Under the pieces are notes generated by a model that made no database searches, was not told where the DNA came from, and worked only from the letters and a program-made list of their open reading frames with translations. This document shows positions 1 through 5,702 of a stretch of 8,653 bases of DNA, piece after piece (the first letter of the stretch is position 1; each line of letters starts with the position of its first letter). The position numbers and the translations under genes were made by a program. Source of the DNA: DATKEH01 sp035546355 (GTDB lineage Bacteria > Acidobacteriota > Thermoanaerobaculia > Multivoradales > JAIOJS01); the NCBI GenBank assembly GCA_035546355.1, contig DATKEH010000001.1, forward strand, positions 1 through 8,653, read 5' to 3'.

Positions 1-171
1 CAGGGCGATCGCCGCGGTCGTCCGCTTGCCCGCTATCTCCACCACCTCGCCCTCGGAGAGCTCGAGGGCCCGCAGCGCCTTCTGGCTCAGGCGCGCCACC
101 CCCTTGCCCACGTCCTGCGGCTTGGCCGCCGCCACCTGCACGCGGATACCATCCTTCTCCTCGTCGGCCAT
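1..171 (-). CDS. Cdc48/VCP-like AAA+ ATPase, N-terminal fragment (runs off left edge)
   Basis: Only the first 57 residues are in the window, beginning MADEEKDGIRVQVAAAKPQD. The pattern VQVAAAKPQDVGKGVARLS, then ALRALELSEGEVVEI and a GKR turn, is the typical start of the Cdc48 N-terminal double-psi beta-barrel domain (VAT-N/CDC48_N). In that family it precedes two AAA+ ATPase modules and binds substrates or adaptors. Bacterial members are presumed hexameric cytoplasmic unfoldases. The ATPase modules lie outside the window, so the call rests on the N-domain alone. The start is supported by AGGAGA on the minus strand (176-181), four bases before the ATG. The gene shares orientation with the permease upstream but is 129 bp away, so a separate promoter is possible; I could not identify one. 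The gap also carries five CCG repeats (279-293). An unrelated protein using the same barrel fold is the main alternative. Confidence 0.8.
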   Translation of the reverse strand, partial: MADEEKDGIRVQVAAAKPQDVGKGVARLSQKALRALELSEGEVVEIAGKRTTAAIAL

Positions 172-300
172 GTCGTCTCCTGATCGTGCTGCGGTGTCGC
201 CGAATCGCTATCGCCGTCTGGCGGGCGCTGGCGCCGACGGCGGGGCGGTCGGGGATGCGTGTGCAAGGTTGACGCCATCCGCCGCCGCCGCCGCCCTCCC

Positions 301-2064
301 TCAGCCGGCCAGCGGCCAGACCCGCGGCACCAGCAGCAGCGTCACCGCCAGCACCAGGACGGTCAGCGGCAGCCCGACGCGGAAGAAGTCGGCGAAGCGG
401 TAGCGACCCGGGCCGAAGGCGAGCAGCGAGGCCGGTTCGAGGGGGGTGATGAAGGAGCTGGAGGCGGCGAGGGCGACCGTCACCGCGAAGGTGCGGGGGT
501 TCAGGTCCAGCGTCTCGGCGGCGCGGATGGCCAGTGGCAGCACCACCAGGGCGGCCGCCTGGTTGGACATGGGCTGCGTCAGCAGCATGGTCAGCAGGTA
601 GAAACCCGCCAGCAGGGCCAGCGGGCCGAAGGCGCCGCTGGCGCCGACCAGTTGCGCCGCCAGGTAGGCGGCCGCGCCGCTGGTCTCCATGGCGGTGGCC
701 AGGGCGAGCAGCGACCCGATCATCACCAGTACCCGCCAGTCGACCGCCGCGTAGGCCTCGGCGGAGCCGACGACGCGGGCGAGGATGAGCAGGGCGGCGG
801 TGGCGAGGGCGGCCACCGGGAAGGGGGCCAATCCCAGGCCCCCTACCAGCAGCATGGCGAAGAACAGCCCCGCGGCGATCCACGCGCGCGGGCCCCGTGG
901 TGGCACCGGGCGCTCCTCGAGCAGCAGCAGGTCCCCCTCGCGCAGCAGCCACTCCAGGCGCCCCACCTCCCCCTGCACCAGCAGCACGTCGCCATCGCGC
1001 AGGCGGATGTCGGGGAGCCGCCGCAGCACCGGCTCGCCGCGCCGGTAGAGCGCCAGCACGATCACCCGGTAGCGGGCGCCGAACTGCATCTCGCGCAGCG
1101 TCCGCCGCGCCAGCCGCGAGCCGTGGGGGAGCACCAGCTCGTGAATCGACGGCAGGCTCGGGGCGGCATCGGGCGAGCGCTCGGCCTCGAGGTCCACGTC
1201 TCGGCTCTTCTTGAGGCGCAGCAGGGCATCCTGGTCCGCCTTCACCAGCAAGCGGGCCTCGGGCGTCAGCGGCTCGTCGGCGCCGAGCGGGCGCACCGAG
1301 CCTTCGCCATCGATGCCGCCGAGGACGGTGACCTCGAGGCGCTTCTCCCGGCCGAGCTGGCGCAGGCTCTTCCCCACCCATGCCGACCCCTCGGGCACCG
1401 CGACCTCGGTGAGGTACTCGCGCATGCGGTACGCGTCCAGGGGCTCGCCGCCGCGATCGGGGAGCAGGCGGCGCCCGACCGTCAACAGGTAGATCACTCC
1501 CAGCGCGGCGGCCGGCAGCGCCACCGGGGCGAGCTCGAAGAGGCCCAGGCGCGGCTGGCCGAAGCGCGGCAGCAGGCCCGACACCACCACGTTGGTCGAG
1601 GTGCCGATCAGCGTCATGGCGCCGCCGAGGATGGAGGCGAAGGCGACCGGCATCAGCAGCTTGGACGGCGCGTGGCGCAGCCGGCGGCTGAGGCTCATGA
1701 CCAGCGGCAGCAGCGCCGCCATGGTGGCGGTGTTGCTGAGGAAGGCGGAGACCACCGCCGTCCCCGGAAGTAGGACGGCCAGCAGGTAGCGGGGGTGGCG
1801 CTCGGCGAGGCGGACGAGCAGTACCTCGACCAGGTCCAGCGCGCCGGAGCGCACCAGCGCTTCGCTGATGACGAACAGACTGGCGAGGAACAGCACCACC
1901 TCGCTGCCGAAGCCGCGGAAGAGCTCCCGTGCGTCGACCAGCCCGGTGAAGAAGAGGCCGAGCAGCAGCAGCACGCCGGCGACGTCTACCGGCACCGCCT
2001 CGGTGGCGAACAGCACGACCGCGGCGGCCAGCAGCAGCAGCAGGATGAGGATCGGGAAGGTCAT
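301..2064 (-). CDS. SLC13/DASS-family permease with two TrkA-C (RCK_C) domains
   Basis: A 587-residue inner-membrane transporter. Hydrophobic segments fill residues 1-200 and 392-580. Between them lie two soluble modules that look like TrkA_C/RCK_C domains, roughly residues 216-285 (EYLTEVAVPEGSAWVGKSL) and 305-374 (IHELVLPHGSRLARRTL). The first membrane half carries SNTAT (110-114) and TSTNVV (155-160). The second carries TQPMSNQAAA (496-505) and SSSFITPLEPASLL (535-548), the paired SNT-like motifs of the SLC13 divalent-anion:Na+ symporter fold. Members move sulfate, dicarboxylates or similar anions; the substrate here cannot be read from sequence. RCK_C domains are known to bind small ligands, so gating by a nucleotide or metabolite is plausible. 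The frame stays open far upstream, but the protein should start at the ATG at 2064 because the first membrane helix follows at once. No Shine-Dalgarno is visible; a TAGACT hexamer lies 10 bases before the ATG. It is divergent from the hexosaminidase gene. Confidence 0.9.
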   Translation of the reverse strand: MTFPILILLLLLAAAVVLFATEAVPVDVAGVLLLLGLFFTGLVDARELFRGFGSEVVLFLASLFVISEALVRSGALDLVEVLLVRLAERHPRYLLAVLLPGTAVVSAFLSNTATMAALLPLVMSLSRRLRHAPSKLLMPVAFASILGGAMTLIGTSTNVVVSGLLPRFGQPRLGLFELAPVALPAAALGVIYLLTVGRRLLPDRGGEPLDAYRMREYLTEVAVPEGSAWVGKSLRQLGREKRLEVTVLGGIDGEGSVRPLGADEPLTPEARLLVKADQDALLRLKKSRDVDLEAERSPDAAPSLPSIHELVLPHGSRLARRTLREMQFGARYRVIVLALYRRGEPVLRRLPDIRLRDGDVLLVQGEVGRLEWLLREGDLLLLEERPVPPRGPRAWIAAGLFFAMLLVGGLGLAPFPVAALATAALLILARVVGSAEAYAAVDWRVLVMIGSLLALATAMETSGAAAYLAAQLVGASGAFGPLALLAGFYLLTMLLTQPMSNQAAALVVLPLAIRAAETLDLNPRTFAVTVALAASSSFITPLEPASLLAFGPGRYRFADFFRVGLPLTVLVLAVTLLLVPRVWPLAG

Positions 2065-2074
2065 CGACGGGGGC

Positions 2075-2080
2075 AGTCTA
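2075..2080 (-). promoter_or_regulatory. Candidate -10 box for the permease gene (leaderless-type)
   Basis: TAGACT on the minus strand ends 10 bases before the permease ATG, where a Shine-Dalgarno would be expected but is absent. This would place transcription start at or just before the start codon. No recognisable -35 hexamer lies 17 bases upstream, so the call rests on position and a 4/6 match to TATAAT. Confidence 0.3.
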
Positions 2081-2139
2081 CGCGGTGGCCCGGGTGTCGC
2101 GGCGGCCGCGGGAGCCGGCCTTGTGGTGGAATGGCGGCG

Positions 2140-4023
2140 ATGGCCGCGCCGCCCCTCGATCTGCTGTGGCCACGACCGCAACGCGTGCGGCTCACCGGGG
2201 AGACGCTGCGGCTGACGGCGCCGTCGCTCGTCGCGGAGGCGCCGGAGACCGCGGTGCGGCCCGTGCGCCGCCAGTTGCAGCGGGTGCTGTCGGAGTCGGG
2301 TCTGGCCCTGGCCAGCCAGGGCGGCGCTGCCGGCGCCCCGAGCCTCCGCCTGGCCCTGGCTACCGGCCTGCGGCCCCAGGGGTATCGGTTGGAGATCGGG
2401 CGGCAGGGCGCGGTGCTCGGCGGCGCCGATCCCGCGGGGCTGTTCTACGCCGCATGCACCTTCGCCCAGTGGCTGCGCCTCGCCGGCGAACGGCTGGACG
2501 GCGGGCTCGCCGTGCCCGGCATCGTGATCGAGGATTGGCCCGACCTGCTCCAGCGCGGTTTCCTGCTCGACGTGTCGCGCGACAAGGTGCCGACCATGGA
2601 CACCCTGTTGGCGCTGGTGGAGCTGCTGGCGTCGCTCAAGGGCAACCAGCTGCAGCTCTACATCGAGCACACCTTCGCCTATCGCGGGCACGAGGAGGTG
2701 TGGCGCGGCGCCGACCCGTTGACTCCGCGGCAAATGCGCGAGCTCGACGACTTCTGTCGCCAACGGCACGTCGAGCTGGTGCCGAACCAGAACAGCTTCG
2801 GGCACTTCCACCGCTGGCTCTGCCACCCTCGCTACCGGCCGCTGGCCGAGGTGCCGGAGGGCATCGCGCACCCCTTCGCCACCCGCGTCGAGCCGTTCAG
2901 CCTCTGCCCGGTCGATCCGCGGGTGCCCGAGCTGCTGGCCGACCTCTACGACCAGCTCCTCCCCAACTTCACCAGTGGGCTGTTCAACGTCGGCCTGGAC
3001 GAGACCTTCGACCTCTGCCAGGGGCGTTCGGCGGCGGCCTGCGCCGAGCGCGGCAAGGGTCGCGTGTACCTCGACTTCCTGCAGCAGGTGCAGCGCCTGG
3101 TGGCGGAACGGGGTCGGCGGATGCAGTTCTGGGGCGACGTCATCCTCGAGCACCCCGATCTCATCCCCGAGCTGCCGCGGCAGGCCGTCGCCATGGAGTG
3201 GGGCTACGAGGCCGAGCACCCCTTCGGCGAACGGCTCGCCCACTTCGCCGCCTCCGGTCTGGAGTTCGTGGTGTGTCCGGGTACCAGCGGCTGGAACAGC
3301 TTCGCCGGCCGCTGCCGCAACGCCGTCGCCAACCTGGCGGCGGCGGCGCGGGCGGCGCAGCGGGCGCGCGCCGCCGGCGTCCTGGTCACCGACTGGGGAG
3401 ACAACGGCCACCTGCAGCCGCTGCCGGTGAGCTGGCCGGGCCTGGTCGCCGGCAGCGGCTTCGCCTGGAACGCCGCTACCGTCGAAGCGGCCGATGGCCT
3501 CCCGCTGGCGCCTCTGGTCGACCAGCACGTTCTGGCCGGGCAGGCCGCGGGCGTGGTGGACGCGCTGCTGCGTCTCGGCGACGCCTACCTCCACACCGGC
3601 ACCCGCAATTTCAACGGCTCGGCGCTGTTCTTCCTGCTGGTCTTCCCGCAGGACGACCTCGGGCACCCGCGCTACCGCGGCCTGTCGGCTGCCGGTCTCG
3701 AGCGGGTGCGCGAGGAGGTCGCCGCTGCCGTCGCCGCCCTGCCGGCGGGCGGGTCCGGCGAAGCGGCCCTGGTCGGCCGCGAGCTGCGCTGGGTGGCGGA
3801 GCTGCTCGCCGTCGCCGCCGAGCTGGGCCAGGCGCGTCTGGCCGCCGGCCCCACCGTGCCGCTGGGCGATCTGCCGGCCGGGGAGCGGCGGCGGCTGGGG
3901 GGGCGGCTGGAAGAGGCGATCGCCGAGCACGCGCCGGTATGGCTGGCGCGCAACCGCCCCGGCGGGCGCCAGGATTCGGTGGCGCGCCTCGAGCGCCCGC
4001 TGCAGCTGCTGCGCGAGGGGTAG
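2140..4023 (+). CDS. Glycoside hydrolase family 20-like beta-N-acetylhexosaminidase
   Basis: A 627-residue protein expected to remove terminal beta-linked GlcNAc or GalNAc by substrate-assisted catalysis. Residues about 1-135 resemble the GH20b-type alpha/beta domain (GYRLEIGRQGAVLGGADPAG, LFYAACTFAQWL). The TIM barrel starts near LQRGFLLDVSRDKVPTMDTL (137-156). The adjacent catalytic pair is D287-E288 in NVGLDETF, where the family usually reads GxDE: the Asp orients the 2-acetamido group and the Glu is the acid/base. Aromatic positions W331, W354 and W419 (TDWGDNGH) fit the sugar pocket. Residues after about 450 form a helical tail ending WLARNRPGGRQDS. No signal peptide or membrane segment is visible, so the enzyme is probably cytoplasmic. 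The ATG at 2140 is preferred because GGTGG (2125-2129) lies 10 bases upstream; the ATG at 2131 would add three residues and abuts that motif. The exact substrate is unknown. Confidence 0.85.
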   Translation: MAAPPLDLLWPRPQRVRLTGETLRLTAPSLVAEAPETAVRPVRRQLQRVLSESGLALASQGGAAGAPSLRLALATGLRPQGYRLEIGRQGAVLGGADPAGLFYAACTFAQWLRLAGERLDGGLAVPGIVIEDWPDLLQRGFLLDVSRDKVPTMDTLLALVELLASLKGNQLQLYIEHTFAYRGHEEVWRGADPLTPRQMRELDDFCRQRHVELVPNQNSFGHFHRWLCHPRYRPLAEVPEGIAHPFATRVEPFSLCPVDPRVPELLADLYDQLLPNFTSGLFNVGLDETFDLCQGRSAAACAERGKGRVYLDFLQQVQRLVAERGRRMQFWGDVILEHPDLIPELPRQAVAMEWGYEAEHPFGERLAHFAASGLEFVVCPGTSGWNSFAGRCRNAVANLAAAARAAQRARAAGVLVTDWGDNGHLQPLPVSWPGLVAGSGFAWNAATVEAADGLPLAPLVDQHVLAGQAAGVVDALLRLGDAYLHTGTRNFNGSALFFLLVFPQDDLGHPRYRGLSAAGLERVREEVAAAVAALPAGGSGEAALVGRELRWVAELLAVAAELGQARLAAGPTVPLGDLPAGERRRLGGRLEEAIAEHAPVWLARNRPGGRQDSVARLERPLQLLREG

Positions 4024-4111
4024 GCGGCGGGCTGGACTGGGCCGGGCGTGGGGCGGGCCGCGACGTCGGCCTCGCCTGGGCACGGCGCCGGGGTATGCGG
4101 TAACTGCAGGC

Positions 4112-4132
4112 GGCGCGCGGCAGCCGCGCGCC
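4112..4132. other. Perfect GC-rich hairpin inside the repeat element
   Basis: GGCGCGCGG (4112-4120) pairs exactly with CCGCGCGCC (4124-4132) around a three-base CAG loop. It can be lengthened by GGC (4109-4111) with GCC (4135-4137) across a two-base bulge. It lies 88 bases after the hexosaminidase stop codon and could act as a transcript end or 3' stabiliser. There is no T-tract, so a classical intrinsic terminator is not supported. Confidence 0.5.
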
Positions 4133-4134
4133 TC

Positions 4135-4164
4135 GCCGGCGCCTCCGCACGCCGTCGCGCCGGC
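4135..4164. other. Second hairpin inside the repeat element
   Basis: GCCGGCGC (4135-4142) pairs perfectly with GCGCCGGC (4157-4164), leaving a 14-base loop. An overlapping alternative pairs CCTCCG (4142-4147) with CGGAGG (4169-4174), so two mutually exclusive folds are possible. Whether either forms in RNA or single-stranded DNA is unknown. Confidence 0.4.
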
Positions 4165-4296
4165 TGGTCGGAGGTATGCGACGGGTAGTGGGCCTTGCGC
4201 TCGGCGAGAGGGCCCATGGCGAGGCCAACGTCGCGGCCCGCCCCACGCGCCGAGGCCGAGCCCCTCACCAATGCGCGACGACGGGCCTTGCCGCGG

Positions 4297-4302
4297 TACG
4301 AT
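4297..4302 (+). promoter_or_regulatory. Candidate -10 box for the HAD gene (leaderless-type)
   Basis: TACGAT ends nine bases before the ATG at 4312, and no Shine-Dalgarno precedes that ATG. This matches the arrangement at the permease gene and would give a transcript with little or no leader. No -35 match is visible at normal spacing, so support is weak. Confidence 0.3.
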
Positions 4303-4311
4303 CGGCTGTCC

Positions 4312-4995
4312 ATGCGGGCGATCCTGTTCGACGTCGACGGCACGCTGCTCTCCTGCGGGCGCCAGGTGCGGCGGCTGTTCGCCGGGGCGCTCGAAGAGGT
4401 GTACGGCACCGCGGGAGAGCTCGACGGCTACGACTTCTCGGGCAAGACCGACCCGCGCATCGTGCTCGACCTGATGGCCGCTGCCGGCTGGGAGCGGGAG
4501 GCGGTGCTGGCCCGCCTGCCGGCGATGCGGGAGCGTTACCTGGCGCGGCTGGAGGCCGGCCTCGAGGCGTCCGAGATGCGCCTGATGCCGGCGGTCGAGG
4601 AGGTGCTCGCCGAGGTGCAGGGCAGCGGCCGGGCCACCGTCGGGCTGCTCACCGGCAACTGGCGGCAGGGCGCGGAGGTCAAGCTGTCGCGGCTCGGGCT
4701 CGGCGGGCGCTTCCCGTTCGGCGCCTTCGGCGACGACGGGGAGGACCGCGACTGCCTGCCGCCGGTGGCGCTGGCCCGCGCCGCCGCCTTCACCGGCCGC
4801 CCCTGCGCTCCCGGCGAGGCGCTGATCGTCGGCGACAGTCTGCTGGACGTCGCCTGCGGCCGCGCCCACCGGGTGCCGGTGCTGGCCGTCGCCACCGGCT
4901 GGACGGCCGGCGAGCGGCTCGCCGCCGCCGGCGCGGACTGGGTGGTGTCCGACCTGCGGGAGGCGCTGCCGTTGCTGCGGCAGCTGGTGGCGTGA
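4312..4995 (+). CDS. HAD-superfamily phosphatase, Gph/MupP-like
   Basis: A 227-residue soluble phosphatase with all four HAD motifs. Motif I is DVDGT at 7-11 (nucleophile D7, acid/base D9). Motif II is T114 in LLTGN. Motif III is K124 in AEVKLSRLGL. Motif IV is GDSLLDV at 174-180 (D175 and D179, Mg2+ ligands). A helical cap fills about residues 15-95, as in subclass I enzymes related to phosphoglycolate phosphatase. Substrates in this subfamily include 2-phosphoglycolate and, for MupP, N-acetylmuramate 6-phosphate; sequence alone does not decide between them. The ATG at 4312 is chosen because the family begins just before motif I. An in-frame ATG at 4195 would add 39 residues translated from the repeat element. 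The gene lies 13 bp before the amidase gene, with which it is probably co-transcribed and translationally coupled. Confidence 0.88.
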   Translation: MRAILFDVDGTLLSCGRQVRRLFAGALEEVYGTAGELDGYDFSGKTDPRIVLDLMAAAGWEREAVLARLPAMRERYLARLEAGLEASEMRLMPAVEEVLAEVQGSGRATVGLLTGNWRQGAEVKLSRLGLGGRFPFGAFGDDGEDRDCLPPVALARAAAFTGRPCAPGEALIVGDSLLDVACGRAHRVPVLAVATGWTAGERLAAAGADWVVSDLREALPLLRQLVA

Positions 4996-5008
4996 GGGCC
5001 GGCCGGGG

Positions 5009-5587
5009 ATGAGGATCTGCGTCGACGCCGGGCACGGCGGGCGCGATCCGGGGGCGGTGGGGCGGGACCCCTTCCTGCTGCGCGAGAAGGACTTCAACCT
5101 CGACCTGGCGGAACGGCTCGAGGGGCACCTGCGGGAGCGTGGCTGGCACCCGCTGCTCACCCGCCGCGCCGACCGCAGCCTGTCGCCCGCCTCCCGCGCC
5201 GCCTTCGCCAACCGGCTCGACGCCGACCTCTTCCTCAGCCTGCACGCCAACGCCGCCGCCGTACCCGAAGCCGAGGGGATGGAGGTGTTCTGCTTCCCCG
5301 GATCGCGGCGGGGGGCGGTCCTCGGCCGCCAGCTGCTCGACCACCTGCTGGCGCGGTTTCCCGGGCACCGCGACCGCGGCGTCAAGGAGGCCGACTTCGC
5401 CGTGCTGCGGTTGACCCGGATGCCCGCGGTGCTGGTCGAGCACGAGTTCCTGACCAACCCGTCGCAGCTGCGGTTCCTGGCCGAGCCGCAGACCCGCGAC
5501 GGGATCGCCGCGGTCCTCGCCGCCGGGGTCGCCGCGGCGGCGGCGGAGCTCGGGCTCAGCCACCAGGGGTGGATCTTCGTGCCCTGA
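5009..5587 (+). CDS. N-acetylmuramoyl-L-alanine amidase (Amidase_3), no signal peptide
   Basis: A 192-residue zinc amidase that cleaves the bond between N-acetylmuramic acid and L-alanine of peptidoglycan. The Zn ligands are H9 (DAGHGGRDPGA), E26 (LREKDFNL) and H79 (LFLSLHANA); the catalytic Glu is E144 in PAVLVEHEFLTNP. The length matches a bare catalytic domain. Most exported relatives (AmiA/B/C, CwlM types) add a signal peptide and AMIN, SPOR or other wall-binding parts. Here the protein begins MRICVDAGHGG, so the first beta strand starts at residue 1 and there is no room for a leader. Activity on cytosolic muropeptides, or release by lysis, is therefore more likely than Sec export. GAGGG (4994-4998), overlapping the HAD stop codon, lies 10 bases before the ATG and suggests coupling to that gene. 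A prophage lysin is an alternative, but no phage genes surround it. Confidence 0.9.
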   Translation: MRICVDAGHGGRDPGAVGRDPFLLREKDFNLDLAERLEGHLRERGWHPLLTRRADRSLSPASRAAFANRLDADLFLSLHANAAAVPEAEGMEVFCFPGSRRGAVLGRQLLDHLLARFPGHRDRGVKEADFAVLRLTRMPAVLVEHEFLTNPSQLRFLAEPQTRDGIAAVLAAGVAAAAAELGLSHQGWIFVP

Positions 5588-5647
5588 CCCCCCGGAAGGT
5601 CGCGGTCGCCAGATCGGGTGAGGGTTCTCGGCGCCAGGGACCGGGTG

Positions 5648-5663
5648 TGGCATGCCCCTTGCC
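5648..5663 (+). promoter_or_regulatory. Sigma-54 (RpoN)-type -24/-12 promoter
   Basis: TGGCATGCCCCTTGCC matches the sigma-54 consensus TGGCACG-N4-TTGCW with the exact spacing. The invariant GG is at 5649-5650 and the GC at 5661-5662. The mismatches are T for C in the -24 block and C for A/T at the last position. The predicted start near 5674 leaves a leader of about 29 bases that contains the AGGAGA ribosome site and ends at the lipoprotein ATG. If real, transcription needs a bacterial enhancer-binding ATPase acting from upstream, probably within the amidase gene. I saw no clear enhancer palindrome. Confidence 0.6.
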
Positions 5664-5702
5664 ATCGCGTGTCTCCGACGCTTCTACCAGGAGACCACCA
5701 CC

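Larger units (their letters stand above)
4046..4248. repeat. Structured intergenic inverted-repeat element (203 bp)
   Basis: Two 31-bp arms, 4046-4076 and 4218-4248, are reverse complements with a single mismatch (4067 against 4227). They enclose 141 bp with two further hairpins (4112-4132 and 4135-4164) and an 8-bp direct repeat, GGTATGCG, at 4092-4099 and 4173-4180. The element fills most of the 288-bp gap between the hexosaminidase stop and the HAD gene. Short reading frames cross it on both strands, but none has a ribosome site or a recognisable protein. Long, near-perfect arms like these are not expected by chance, even at this GC content. It could be a non-autonomous mobile element, a REP/BIME-like dispersed repeat, or a structured RNA or transcript end. 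No target-site duplication was recognised at its edges. Only one copy lies in this window. Confidence 0.7.

Noticed and set aside
259..1773. A 504-codon plus-strand frame opposite the permease
   Set aside because: It is Gln/Gly/Arg/His-rich with no domain signal, opposite a permease with clear SLC13 motifs.
4195..4995. Longer HAD protein starting at 4195
   Set aside because: The extra 39 residues come from the repeat element, resemble no domain and have no ribosome site. The family normally starts just before DVDGT.
4176..5012. A 278-codon plus-strand frame over the HAD gene
   Set aside because: It is an Arg/Ala/Gly-rich alternative frame of the HAD gene, whose own frame carries all four catalytic motifs.
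301..5457. A single 1718-codon open frame on the minus strand
   Set aside because: Only its last 587 codons (from 2064) look like protein. The rest is a low-complexity Arg/Pro/Gly/Ala frame antisense to the hexosaminidase, HAD and amidase genes; absence of stops is expected at this GC content.
5588..5702. Intrinsic terminator after the amidase gene
   Set aside because: No stem followed by a T-run is visible; the gap holds the sigma-54-type site and the lipoprotein leader only.
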